From assembly GCF_014323725.1 (NCBI RefSeq), contig NZ_JABVED010000002.1, positions 1 to 64,000 of the forward strand: a DNA stretch of 64,000 nucleotides, in the 5' to 3' direction. The notes beneath the pieces are model-generated. The model was not told where the DNA came from. It was given only the letters and a program-made list of their open reading frames with translations, and did not search any database. Made by a program: the position numbers and the translations under genes. Source of the stretch: Actinokineospora xionganensis. GTDB lineage: Bacteria; Actinomycetota; Actinomycetes; Mycobacteriales; Pseudonocardiaceae. How positions within the stretch are numbered: the first letter of the stretch is position 1; each line of letters starts with the position of its first letter. This document shows positions 44,520 through 56,231 of the stretch, in pieces.

Positions 44520-44538
44520 CTGTAACCGTAAGTAACAG
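44520..44538. promoter_or_regulatory. Near-palindrome upstream of choD
   Basis: CTGTAAC-CGTAA-GTAACAG is an imperfect inverted repeat (one mismatch per arm) that also contains the direct repeat GTAAC-N5-GTAAC. It lies ~55 bp before the choD start, a suitable place for an operator. Confidence 0.35.
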
Positions 44539-45045
44539 TCAGTGTTCCTTGAGGTCAGAGCGCAAAACGCCGTACAGGATCATGTCCCTGCGGACGCCCC
44601 CGCGAAGCTGCGCGCCGCGCACGACGCCCTCGCGCAGGAATCCGGCCCGCTCCAGCGCCCGACAGGCGGCCACGTTGTCGACATCGGTCGCCGCCTCGAC
44701 CCGGTCGAGGTCGGTGGTGGCGAACAGGTGCCGGATCAGCAGGCGCACGGCGACCGCGCCCAAGCCCCGCCCGCGGGCGGCCGGCAGCAGCATGACGCCC
44801 AGATTCCAGGCGCCGCACGCGCGGGTGCGACCCCAGCCCGTCTCGTGCCAGCTCAGCACCCCGAGCAGCTCGCCGGTCTCGGCGTCGAGCACCGAGACCC
44901 GCGACAGCCCGACTGGCGGCGCCTTCGGCCGGTCGTCCGGGTCGACGTCGAAGGCGCCGTCGCTCGCCGCGAGGATGGCGGCCTGGTCCGACTCGAGCTG
45001 GTCGGCCAGGACGACCCGGCCGACCGCGGCGACGACCTTCCTCAC
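44539..45045 (-). CDS. GNAT-family N-acetyltransferase
   Basis: 168 aa, RimJ/RimL-like GNAT. Acetyl-CoA motif A reads LLPAARGRGLGAVAVRLLIRHLF, followed by VEAATDVDNVAACRALERAGFLREGVVRG. The GTG start overlaps the guaB3 stop by 4 nt (GTGA), so it is translationally coupled to guaB3. The target (protein N-terminus or small amine) is unknown. The tight link to GMP synthesis genes may simply reflect operon growth. Confidence 0.88.
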   Translation of the reverse strand: MRKVVAAVGRVVLADQLESDQAAILAASDGAFDVDPDDRPKAPPVGLSRVSVLDAETGELLGVLSWHETGWGRTRACGAWNLGVMLLPAARGRGLGAVAVRLLIRHLFATTDLDRVEAATDVDNVAACRALERAGFLREGVVRGAQLRGGVRRDMILYGVLRSDLKEH

Positions 45046-46187
45046 GACCGAACCGTCAGACCGACCTTCTGGAACTCCTTGAGGTCCGAGTAGCCGGTCT
45101 TCGCCATCGAGCGACGCAGCGCGCCGAACAGGTTGACCACGCCGTCCGGGTCCGACGACGGCCCGAACAGCAGGGTCTGCAAATCAACCGGCTCACGGTA
45201 GTTGACCTGTTCGACACTGCTGCGCGGCAGCGACGGATGCGCGGCGGCCGGAGTCCAGTACAGGCCCTTGGCGGGCGCCTCGCTCGCCATGGCCAGCGGA
45301 GCGCCCAGCATGACGGCGTCCGCGCCGCAGCCGATGGCCTTGGCGATGTCGCCGCTGGTGTAGATGCCGCCGTCGGCGATGACGTGCACGTAGCGGCCGC
45401 CGGTCTCGTCGAGGTAGTCGCGGCGCGCGGCCGCGGCGTCGACGATCGCGGTCGCCATCGGCACCCCGATGCCCAGCGAGCTGTCGGTCGTGGTGACCCC
45501 GCCGGAGTCGCCGTAGCCGACAATCACGCCCGCCGCGCCGGTGCGCATCAGGTGCATCGCGGTGCGGTAGTCGTGCACGCCGCCCGCGATGACCGGGATG
45601 TCGAGGTCGGCGATGAAGTCCTTGAGGTTGAGCGGCTCCGCCGTCTCCTCGCGGGCCACGTGCTCGGCCGAGATGATCGTGCCCTGCACGATGAGGATCT
45701 CGACACCCGCCGCCACCAGGTGCGGAGTGAGCTCGGCGGCGTGCTGCGGGCTGACCCGCGCGGCGACCGTGACACCCGACTCGCGGACCTGCTTGATCGC
45801 CTCGGTGATCAGGTCGATCCGCAGTGGCGCGGCGTGCAGCTCCTGCAGCATGCCGACCAGCCCCGGGTCGCCCTCCTCATCGGAGTCGGCGGCCTCGACC
45901 AGCTTCGCCAGCACCTTCTCGGCGCCCGCGTGGCGCGCCCAAAGGCCTTCGGCGTTGATCACGCCGAGCCCGCCCTGCTGACCGACCGCCACCGCCATGG
46001 CGGGCGAGACGATCGCGTCGGTCGGGTGGGTCATCAGTGGGATGTCGAACCGGTAGGCATCGATCTGCCACGCGGTGGAGACGTCCTTCGACGACCGGGT
46101 GCGCCGCGACGGCACGATCTCGACCTCGTCGAGCCCGTAGGCCCGCCGGGCGGTCCGACCCATGCCGATGTCGACAAGATCCCGCAC
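45042..46187 (-). CDS. guaB3: GuaB3, IMP dehydrogenase-family protein
   Basis: 381 aa, an IMPDH/GMPR TIM barrel without CBS domains. Typical N-terminus RDLVDIGMGRTARRAYGLDEVEIVPSRRTR. The active-site loop reads GYGDSGGVTTTDSSLGIGVP, so the IMPDH Cys motif GPGSICTT is replaced. This is normal for GuaB3, whose role in actinobacteria is still debated (IMPDH-like or GMP-reductase-like relatives are known). The GTG at 46187 has AGAGGA 8-9 nt upstream. It lies 25 bp after guaB2 and is coupled to a GNAT gene. Confidence 0.95.
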   Translation of the reverse strand: MRDLVDIGMGRTARRAYGLDEVEIVPSRRTRSSKDVSTAWQIDAYRFDIPLMTHPTDAIVSPAMAVAVGQQGGLGVINAEGLWARHAGAEKVLAKLVEAADSDEEGDPGLVGMLQELHAAPLRIDLITEAIKQVRESGVTVAARVSPQHAAELTPHLVAAGVEILIVQGTIISAEHVAREETAEPLNLKDFIADLDIPVIAGGVHDYRTAMHLMRTGAAGVIVGYGDSGGVTTTDSSLGIGVPMATAIVDAAAARRDYLDETGGRYVHVIADGGIYTSGDIAKAIGCGADAVMLGAPLAMASEAPAKGLYWTPAAAHPSLPRSSVEQVNYREPVDLQTLLFGPSSDPDGVVNLFGALRRSMAKTGYSDLKEFQKVGLTVRS

Positions 46188-46212
46188 TTGGATGTTCCTC
46201 TCAGTGCACTGA

Positions 46213-48329
<2,117 letters not shown>

Positions 48330-48339
48330 GCTGACCTAA

Positions 48340-48438
48340 ACAGAAGGCCCCCACCGGATTGAACTGCTCCCCGGAAGTCGGACTGAGAATTCAGTTCCAG
48401 CTTCCGGGGACCAGTTCAGATCGGCGGGGGCCTTCTGT
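48340..48438. terminator. Unusually long nested hairpin between convergent genes
   Basis: The outer arms ACAGAAGGCCCCC (48340-48352) and its complement (48426-48438) are perfect. Inside them TGAACTG and TCCCCGGAAG pair with CTTCCGGGGA and CAGTTCA, and the tip ACTGA-GAAT-TCAGT is also paired. Almost all of the 99 nt is in the stem. It lies between the stops of the DUF5319 gene (48329) and rsdA (48446) and probably terminates both, but it is longer than needed. Confidence 0.75.
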
Positions 48439-48445
48439 CAGCTGC

Positions 48446-49492
48446 CTACGGGGTGGTCACGGCGTCCGGGGCGGATCCGGTGGAGTCCTCACCGGTGTTC
48501 GGGACGGACCCGCCGCCCGAGGTCGCGGGATCGGAGCGAGGTTCGCTCTGGGGGTCGGTGACCGACGTCGTCGGCGCCTCGGTGGTGCTCGACGGCGCGC
48601 TCGGGGTCGTGGTCGACGGCGGTGTGCTCGGCGACGAGGGCTCAGGCGTGGTCGGCTCGGTGGTCGGCACGGCGGACGACGGCGCGGCGGTGGTCGGGTT
48701 GGCCGACGGCGGCGGCGCGGCCTCGTTCGCCGGGCTGCCGGGCAGTTGGGAGACCAGGGTGCTGTGCAGCGCCGCGAGGTCGGCCTGGCCGTCCTCCGAC
48801 GACACCGACGGCAGCCCCTTCTGCGCCTCGTCGAGCTTGTCCTTGGCTTCGGCGAGCTTGCCCTCGGCCAGCGCCGTCTGGGCGATGTTCAGGTCTTGGC
48901 GGACCGACACGGCGGCCTCGACCGAGCGGGCGTGGTCGGCGTAGAGCACCCGGGTCAGGCCCCACAGGGTGTCGCCGGGCTGGGCGTCCTTGGCGGCGAG
49001 GCCCGCGCCGGTGAAGGCGATGGCGAGCACCGCGGCGGCCGCGGCGAAGGGCACGAGCAGACGCGGCCTGCGCCTGCTGCGGGCCTTGGCGGCGATGACG
49101 GTGGCCACGGCGTACTTGGTGTCGACGAGCTCCCTGATGGGCTCGGCGTCGACGTCGTCGCGCCAGGACGACAGGAGGGCGGCGAGTTCGTCGTCGCGGA
49201 CACTGGTCTCGTCGGGGGTCTCACCGCGGATCGCGGCACCCAGCGCGTCGAGGAAGGCGTCGTCGGCGTGCACGAGCGAGAAGTCGATGGCGTCATCGAG
49301 CTCGGAGTCGAGGTCGGACGCGTCGAGCCTGCCGAACGAGTCGCCGCCCGGGCCGTTCAGGTCGAAGTCGTCGCCGAACCGCAGACCGAAGTCCACCGGA
49401 ACGACCGTGCCGTTGTCGGGGTTGTTGGAGCGGGGCAGGGTGAGTTCTGCCTCGTCATCACGACGTCTGCCGTGTTTGCCCTGGTCGGACAC
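48446..49492 (-). CDS. rsdA: Anti-sigma-D factor RsdA
   Basis: Membrane-anchored anti-sigma factor, 348 aa. The cytoplasmic part (1-150) contains DFSLVHADDAFLDALGAAIRGE and DDELAALLSSWRDDVDAEPI, the sigma-binding region of RsdA proteins. TM at ~172-192 (LLVPFAAAAAVLAIAFTGAGL). The outer part has an alpha-helical region (EAAVSVRQDLNIAQTALAEGKLAEAKDKLDEAQ) and a ~90-residue Ser/Thr/Pro tail. GTG start; the sigD stop lies directly before it, so the two are co-transcribed. Confidence 0.9.
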   Translation of the reverse strand: MSDQGKHGRRRDDEAELTLPRSNNPDNGTVVPVDFGLRFGDDFDLNGPGGDSFGRLDASDLDSELDDAIDFSLVHADDAFLDALGAAIRGETPDETSVRDDELAALLSSWRDDVDAEPIRELVDTKYAVATVIAAKARSRRRPRLLVPFAAAAAVLAIAFTGAGLAAKDAQPGDTLWGLTRVLYADHARSVEAAVSVRQDLNIAQTALAEGKLAEAKDKLDEAQKGLPSVSSEDGQADLAALHSTLVSQLPGSPANEAAPPPSANPTTAAPSSAVPTTEPTTPEPSSPSTPPSTTTPSAPSSTTEAPTTSVTDPQSEPRSDPATSGGGSVPNTGEDSTGSAPDAVTTP

Positions 49493-50065
49493 TCAGACCA
49501 CCTCCTCCGCTGACAATGTCTTGCGCAGCCGGGCCAGCGCCCGGTGTTGGGCCACCCGAACCGCGCCCGGGGTGGAGCCCACGGCCTCGGCGGTCTCTTC
49601 CGCCGAGAGGCCGACCACGACGCGCAGCACTACGATCTCACGTTGCTTGTCGGGCAGGACACGCAGTAGATCACTCATCCGCCTGCTGAGTTCTCCCTGC
49701 ATGGCTCGCTGTTCGGGGCCCGCGTCCAACTCCGGCTCGTCGGGCACGTCGGCGACGGGCTCGGCACGGTTTCGTGCGGAGGCCCGATGGGCGTCGGCCA
49801 CCTTGTGCGCCGCGATCCCGTAGACGAACGCCAGGAATGGCCGACCTTGGTCGCGGTAGCCAGGCAGTGCCGTCAACACCGCGAGACACACCTCCTGGGC
49901 CACGTCGTCCGCCGAGGCGAACGAGCGTTCCTGCCTTCCGACACGGGCACGGCAATAGCGCACTACGAGGGGCCGAACGGACGCGAGGACCCGTCCGATC
50001 GCCTGAGGGTCGCCCTCGACGGCAGCGCTTACCGAAGCGTCCAGTCCGTCCCCCAATGTGGTCAT
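49493..50065 (-). CDS. sigD: ECF sigma factor SigD
   Basis: 190 aa. Region 2 (RPLVVRYCRARVGRQERSFASADDVAQEVCLAVLTALPGYRDQGRPFLAFVYGIAAHKVADAHR) and region 4 (LLRVLPDKQREIVVLRVVVGLSAEETAEAVGSTPGAVRVAQHRALARLR) match mycobacterial SigD nearly word for word. The ATG at 50065 is chosen by that similarity (MTTLGDGLDASVSAAVEGD). In mycobacteria SigD is controlled by RsdA and takes part in stationary-phase and stringent gene expression. Adjacent to rsdA; divergent or separate from the BldM-like gene. Confidence 0.93.
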   Translation of the reverse strand: MTTLGDGLDASVSAAVEGDPQAIGRVLASVRPLVVRYCRARVGRQERSFASADDVAQEVCLAVLTALPGYRDQGRPFLAFVYGIAAHKVADAHRASARNRAEPVADVPDEPELDAGPEQRAMQGELSRRMSDLLRVLPDKQREIVVLRVVVGLSAEETAEAVGSTPGAVRVAQHRALARLRKTLSAEEVV

Positions 50066-50263
50066 CGCAGATTGCAGCCTTGGCGTTACTAGTGCGGTCG
50101 ATTGATGGACACGGTCCAAGGCACTCACCTCAGCACGTCGGCACCCACGGTACCGCCCGGCGACGGGCGGTCCGGGAGTGGGCAGCGTCACGGTGGCGGA
50201 AACACGGCGAGCCGTGCGTGCCCGTATTGCCACGGGCACGCACGGCTCGCCGCCGACACTGGC

Positions 50264-50860
50264 TTACGACACCAGGCCGCGCCTGAATCCGTGAGCGACC
50301 GCCTGAGCGCGGTCCCGGACCCCCAGCTTGCGGAACAACCGCCTGGCGTGGGTCTTCACGGTGTCTTCGGAGAGATACAGCTCGCGGCCGATCTGCCCAT
50401 TGCTCTTGCCCTGGCTCATGCCGCGGAGAACCTGCAGTTCGCGGTCGGTGAGCTGGACGCCCGGGTCGGAGGGCTGACGCGGCGCGGGCACCGAGGTGCT
50501 GGCGAGCGTGTGGGCAAGGGCGGCCACAAGCTCCGGACGCGAGGCGTCCCACCGGAGGTATCCGCGGGCGCCACCCGCGATAGCGGCGGCGATGCTTCCC
50601 GCGTCGTCAGGCGCGCCGAACACGATGACGTTGGCCTGCGGGTTCGCGGAGACGAGGCGTCGCGTGGCTTCCACACCGGTGGGCACGGCGCGCTGGGTGC
50701 CGACGAGGACAACGTCCACCGGTTGCCTAGAGAAGCGGGCGAGCAACTCGTCACCGTGCGCTACGCAGTCGATGCGACTGACCCCTGGTACAGCGGACAT
50801 GACACGGGTCAAACCCTCCCGCACGCTGCGTCGGTCATCGCAGATCAAGACCGTCGTCAC
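50264..50860 (-). CDS. BldM-like orphan regulator with a pseudo-receiver domain
   Basis: 198 aa. The C-terminal LuxR HTH (LTDRELQVLRGMSQGKSNGQIGRELYLSEDTVKTHARRLFRKLGVRDRAQAVAHGFRRGLV) is nearly that of Streptomyces BldM, a developmental regulator. The receiver keeps the acidic CDD near the N-terminus, but the phospho-Asp site reads VDVVLVGTQRAVPTG (Gly in place of Asp), and the conserved Lys position reads YLRWDAS (Trp). No kinase gene is adjacent, so it likely works without phosphorylation. Probably acts with WhiB-type partners encoded nearby. Confidence 0.88.
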   Translation of the reverse strand: MTTVLICDDRRSVREGLTRVMSAVPGVSRIDCVAHGDELLARFSRQPVDVVLVGTQRAVPTGVEATRRLVSANPQANVIVFGAPDDAGSIAAAIAGGARGYLRWDASRPELVAALAHTLASTSVPAPRQPSDPGVQLTDRELQVLRGMSQGKSNGQIGRELYLSEDTVKTHARRLFRKLGVRDRAQAVAHGFRRGLVS

Positions 50861-50986
50861 GGGGACTCCTTCCTGCAGCCGAGTGACGTTCCAATTCCCC
50901 TATCGGACGCTGCGCACCGAACCTTGACACGATCCGGTGGTAAATCTGTCAACAAATCCGCCGGATGCCCGTCTGGGTGCGTTCAC

Positions 50987-51889
50987 CTAATCGGACCAAC
51001 TCGAGAACAGCCAGGTCGGGACCCATGGCGACGCCATCGCGAGGCTCCGGGCGGTCGGGTCGCAGTTTCGTAACACACAGTGCAGGGCGTGCGCTGCCGT
51101 GCGCCGGTGCGCTCGCGCCTCGTCCGGGTCGAGGTCGGCGAGCACCATGGCGCAGGGCCAGACGAGGGGGACGAGCCCGTGCCGGGTGGCGTCGGCGAGC
51201 GCGTCGAAGATCAGGACCCGGGCCCGTTCGCGATCTCCGACGGCGGCCAGCGAGGCCCCCAGCACGAGCGCTGACTTGACCTGGTGGCGCACCGACCCTG
51301 ACCTCGCCGCGGCGGCCCTGGCGGCCTCAGCGGGCACCACAGCGGCCCGCGCGGACCCCGCCCCCAGTTCCGTCTCCGCCGCGACCCAACCCCGCCGGAT
51401 CTCCGCGCGCCAGCCCGCGTCCCCCAAGGTGGACTCGATTCCGAAGAGCCTGCGCGCCTCGGCGGTGCGGCCCAGGCCGATGGCGTCGGCGGCGAGGCCA
51501 AGCAGGACGTCGGACCGCGCCGCGCGGACGTCGGCGCCAGAGGGTCCGGGCAGGTCGGGATGATCACCGTCGATGCCGCCGGGCCCGATCAAGCCGGCCC
51601 GGGCGAGCCGGTTCAGACCCGCCGCGTCGAACGACCGGGCGAGGGCGTGACCGCCGACTTGGCGAAGATGCGACGCGCGGGTCGCGGCGGCCAACGCGGC
51701 GATCACCGGATCCGGGCTGGAGATCAACCTCCGCAGCAGGTCAGCGGCTCGGGCGTACTGACCCCGGCCACCGAGAGCGACGGCCGCGAACCACAAGTCG
51801 AGCGGCTCGGCGGGCCCGCCGGGCGTTACTGCTTTCGGGTTTTCGCCGAATGCGGCCGTCCAGCGCGCCGCCCGATCGGGGTCACTCAC
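50987..51889 (-). CDS. Unknown all-alpha (TPR-like) protein coupled to the B12 regulator
   Basis: 300 aa, rich in Ala and Arg, strongly helical, with repeated patterns such as DLWFAAVALGGRGQYARAADLLRRLI and VLLGLAADAIGLGRTAEARRLFG that resemble TPR helices. No signal peptide or TM. The GTG start overlaps the stop of the MerR/B12 regulator (GTGA), so the two are translationally coupled and likely act together. Family not recognised. Confidence 0.72.
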   Translation of the reverse strand: MSDPDRAARWTAAFGENPKAVTPGGPAEPLDLWFAAVALGGRGQYARAADLLRRLISSPDPVIAALAAATRASHLRQVGGHALARSFDAAGLNRLARAGLIGPGGIDGDHPDLPGPSGADVRAARSDVLLGLAADAIGLGRTAEARRLFGIESTLGDAGWRAEIRRGWVAAETELGAGSARAAVVPAEAARAAAARSGSVRHQVKSALVLGASLAAVGDRERARVLIFDALADATRHGLVPLVWPCAMVLADLDPDEARAHRRTAAHALHCVLRNCDPTARSLAMASPWVPTWLFSSWSD

Positions 51890-52950
51890 CTGGTCGAGTC
51901 TGCCTCGCCGAGCACGACGGATTCGATCCGGTCCACCGCGCCCGCGAGATCGTCGAGGTGCTCGACCCGGCCCGGCATGTCGGTGTCGAACCAACCCGGC
52001 CCGCACGCGAAGATCCGCATGTGCTGCCTCGTGCGCGGAATCTGCTCGATCACGTCCGCGCCTCCATTGGCCGAAACCTGCGCCCAGAGCGCCACGGCGG
52101 TCGGAGCGGTGCGCCGGACGGCGGCGGCGAGGGACGCGGCGGGCAGCGCGGCACCCAGCATGCGGGTGCCGAGCCCCCGGCGGGCCAGGGCGGCGCGCAG
52201 GACGTAGAGGGGCAGCGAGTGCCGTTCGCCGGGCGCGCAGCAGAGCAGGATCGGCCGGGTGTTGCGCGGCGCGGGCACCAGCGGGGTGGCCCGGATCATG
52301 GCGGCAAGCACGCACTCGTCCACGAGGTGTTCGAGCTCCACGCAGTCCCCCGCGTGCACCCAGCGATTGGACACCGCGGACAGCACGGGACGGATCATCG
52401 AGTCCCAGGTGGTTGCCACGCCGTAGCTCTCGATCGCCTCGGCGATCATCACCTGCATCGACTCGTCGTCCATCGCCAGCGCCGCCCGGCCCAGCCCGCG
52501 CGGGTCCGGCGACCCCTGTGACCTGCTCTGATCGGCGATGTCCGAGAGCCAGTCGCTGTCCTGGTCGGCCGGGGCGACGGACTCGGCCTGGCGATCCGAC
52601 TGAGGCCTGCCCGCACCGGTCTCCGCGGAGACCCTGCGGGCATAGTCGGCGGCCTCGGCGGGCGCCGCGCCCTTGAGCAGGGCCCGCTGCATCAGCTCCA
52701 GGCGGGCGATGTCGGAGGGCGCGTACCGGCGGTGGCTGCCCGTCGTGTGCCCACTCGGGCCGACCCCGTAGCGGCGGTCCCAGGTGCGCAGGGTCGACGG
52801 CGCGATGCCGAGCCTGCGGGCCACGGCGGCGACCGGAAGCGTCGGTTCGCCTGATTCGTCGGAGTCGGCGGCCTCGGCGGCCTCACTGTCCCCCGGCGGC
52901 CCACTGTCCGTGGAACCGCTCGGTGTCGCCTGCTCGGATTTGGTCACCAC
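51886..52950 (-). CDS. MerR-family regulator with B12-binding module (CarH/LitR-like)
   Basis: 354 aa. An acidic N-terminal tail (~35 aa) precedes a MerR HTH (PVAAVARRLGIAPSTLRTWDRRYG...GSHRRYAPSDIARL). A four-helix cap region contains W-x9-EH (RWVHAGDCVELEHLVDEC), and a B12-binding Rossmann domain has the ExH motif in PGERHSLPLYVLRAALARRG. These two motifs mark adenosylcobalamin photoreceptor regulators of the CarH type. The GTG at 52950 is preferred because TTGCCG-N17-GACGAT ends 6 nt before it (leaderless); starts further upstream lack support. Divergent from whiB and followed by a coupled helical partner gene. Confidence 0.85.
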   Translation of the reverse strand: MVTKSEQATPSGSTDSGPPGDSEAAEAADSDESGEPTLPVAAVARRLGIAPSTLRTWDRRYGVGPSGHTTGSHRRYAPSDIARLELMQRALLKGAAPAEAADYARRVSAETGAGRPQSDRQAESVAPADQDSDWLSDIADQSRSQGSPDPRGLGRAALAMDDESMQVMIAEAIESYGVATTWDSMIRPVLSAVSNRWVHAGDCVELEHLVDECVLAAMIRATPLVPAPRNTRPILLCCAPGERHSLPLYVLRAALARRGLGTRMLGAALPAASLAAAVRRTAPTAVALWAQVSANGGADVIEQIPRTRQHMRIFACGPGWFDTDMPGRVEHLDDLAGAVDRIESVVLGEADSTR

Positions 52951-53060
52951 CGCACCATCGTCGGGTGACGCCGAGTGTCCGGCAACTGGATACATGACCA
53001 CGCTGCGTCGACTGGGTGATGCCGATCGGCTGAATCGCGGTACGAATGAGTCGATCACTC

Positions 53061-53089
53061 TTGAACAAGTATTGACGCGGTTCTAGCGT
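53061..53089 (+). promoter_or_regulatory. Promoter of whiB
   Basis: TTGAAC (53061-53066), a 17-bp spacer and TAGCGT (53084-53089) form a near-consensus housekeeping promoter ~60 bp ahead of the whiB start. Confidence 0.65.
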
Positions 53090-53149
53090 GTAAGCCGCTG
53101 CACCGAATGGAGTATTGACTCCCTTCCCACAGACATGGAGGCGGCCATC

Positions 53150-53449
53150 ATGGCGGACACTCGCAGGCTCCCCGGTCCGAACGCCGATGTGTGGGACTGG
53201 CAGCTCGACGGCTCGTGCAGAGGCATGGATAGCGCGTTCTTCTTCCATCCGGATGGGGAGCGCGGACCCGCCCGCGCGCGTCGCGAGTCCAAGGCCAAGG
53301 CGATCTGCCAGGCATGCCCGGTCCTGTCCCTCTGCCGGACCCACGCGCTCGCCGTGCACGAGCCCTACGGGATCTGGGGCGGGCTTTCGGAGTCGGAGCG
53401 GGAGGCGATCATCAAAACCGAGAAACGCACGCTGGCCGTCGCCAACTAG
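53150..53449 (+). CDS. WhiB-family Fe-S regulator (WhiB3/WhiD type)
   Basis: 99 aa. The four cluster Cys are in GSCRGMD and ICQACPVLSLC, followed by the GIWGG turn and a basic end (KTEKR). The segment LPGPNADVWDWQLDGSCRGMDSAFFFHPDGERG is closest to WhiB3/WhiD. The ATG at 53150 is chosen over 53135 because GGAGG lies 8 nt before it. In mycobacteria WhiB3 senses redox state and binds sigma-A; in Streptomyces WhiD acts in spore development. A strong bidirectional terminator follows, then groEL1 in the opposite direction. Confidence 0.94.
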   Translation: MADTRRLPGPNADVWDWQLDGSCRGMDSAFFFHPDGERGPARARRESKAKAICQACPVLSLCRTHALAVHEPYGIWGGLSESEREAIIKTEKRTLAVAN

Positions 53450-53458
53450 CGCACACGC

Positions 53459-53494
53459 GAGAAGGCCCGTTCGCCGAGGCGAACGGGCCTTCTC
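53459..53494. terminator. Bidirectional terminator between whiB and groEL1
   Basis: A perfect 17-bp inverted repeat (GAGAAGGCCCGTTCGCC and its complement) with a minimal loop lies between convergent genes. Confidence 0.9.
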
Positions 53495-53506
53495 CGTGCG
53501 GGAAAA

Positions 53507-55132
<1,626 letters not shown>

Positions 55133-55223
55133 TTACCTCTCGATATACGCGGGCACTCGAATGAAGAACGCCCCGGTGCCCCGAACGGGGCCGCCGGGGC
55201 GTTCGACTAGGTCAGCCGGGTGT

Positions 55224-55517
55224 CTAGTTGACGACAGCCAGCACGTCGCGGGCGGAGAGGATGAGGTACTCCTCGCCGTTGTACTTGACCTCGGTGCCGC
55301 CGTACTTGGAGTAGATGACGACGTCGCCGACAGCCACGTCCACGGGGACGCGGTTGCCCTTGTCGTCGATCCGGCCCGGACCCACAGCCAGGACCTTGCC
55401 CTCCTGGGGCTTCTCCTTGGCGGTGTCCGGGATGACCAGACCAGACGCGGTCGTGGCCTCGGCTTCGCTCGCCTGGACAACAATCTTGTCCTCGAGCGGC
55501 TTGATGTTGACGCTCAC
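55224..55517 (-). CDS. groES: Co-chaperonin GroES
   Basis: 97 aa. [18 protein letters not shown], the mobile loop [19 protein letters not shown] and [20 protein letters not shown] are canonical. The GTG start at 55517 has GGAGG at 8-nt spacing. A CIRCE element ~106 bp upstream implies HrcA repression of the groES-groEL1 operon. Confidence 0.97.
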   Translation of the reverse strand: MSVNIKPLEDKIVVQASEAEATTASGLVIPDTAKEKPQEGKVLAVGPGRIDDKGNRVPVDVAVGDVVIYSKYGGTEVKYNGEEYLILSARDVLAVVN

Positions 55518-55622
55518 CGCTGTGACCTCCACGGGTCGTCGAAAGCGTTGGCAGGTTCCTATGACTGACGGCTCCTGCCACCCCGCCGTCGCGGGTGCCG
55601 GGGCGGTGCTGGTGCCGTACAT

Positions 55623-55649
55623 TTGGCACTCTACCCACGCGAGTGCTAA
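55623..55649. promoter_or_regulatory. CIRCE element (HrcA operator)
   Basis: TTGGCACTC-N9-GAGTGCTAA differs by one base from the consensus TTAGCACTC-N9-GAGTGCTAA. It is located ahead of groES. Confidence 0.92.
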
Positions 55650-55769
55650 CCGTGCAACACACCCCCGGCCTGGCGAAGCATGCCTGACCACCGAGCGTCG
55701 AACGGGGGTCTCTCGGCGTCACAGGCGCCCGCTTCGAGACTCTTGACTATGGACTGGCCCGCGAAGTCG

Positions 55770-56231
55770 TCACGCAGGCGTGCGGTCGTACCGATTCACC
55801 CGACAGGAGTCGGGATCTCCCGCGAATCTATACAACCATGGATTCGACTGATCCCCAGAAGCAGTCATCTCGAAATAGTAACCACCCGGATGTTCAGGCG
55901 CGTTCTGAAAGCTCAGACTCACCCTGGTCCCGCCCTTGGTCACGACTGCTTCCCACGTGCCGGTTCCAGACAGTTCTCGAGTGTCCCCCATGGGCGTCTC
56001 TTCCGCGTGAATAGCGACGGCCACAAACGTTCCGTCATCCCGCAACTTGAGCGTGGAGTCGCCCTGAACAAGCTGATAGTTCCCCACCAGTTCGGGTGCT
56101 GGAATCACGAGCTTTGACGGGGCACATCCAATGACTGCCGAACAGGCCGCCGAAGTAAAGCTGAATGCCAGCGTCGCCAGGGCGAGGGCCCACCTGACAG
56201 TGGACCTCACCCTGCCCTGCTTCAACGTCAC
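55770..56231 (-). CDS. Putative lipoprotein coupled to the Rhs toxin tail (immunity candidate)
   Basis: 153 aa. The GTG at 56231 overlaps the stop of the toxin-tail gene by 4 nt and has GAGG about 10 nt upstream. The N-terminal hydrophobic stretch (WALALATLAFSFTSAACSAVIGC) contains possible lipidation Cys residues. The mature part is beta-rich (GNYQLVQGDSTLKLRDDGTFVAVAI, GTGTWEAVVTKGGTRVSLSF), lipocalin-like. Base composition is visibly lower in GC than the neighbours. Position right after a toxin C-terminus is typical of an immunity protein; no activity can be inferred from motifs. Confidence 0.6.
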   Translation of the reverse strand: MTLKQGRVRSTVRWALALATLAFSFTSAACSAVIGCAPSKLVIPAPELVGNYQLVQGDSTLKLRDDGTFVAVAIHAEETPMGDTRELSGTGTWEAVVTKGGTRVSLSFQNAPEHPGGYYFEMTASGDQSNPWLYRFAGDPDSCRVNRYDRTPA

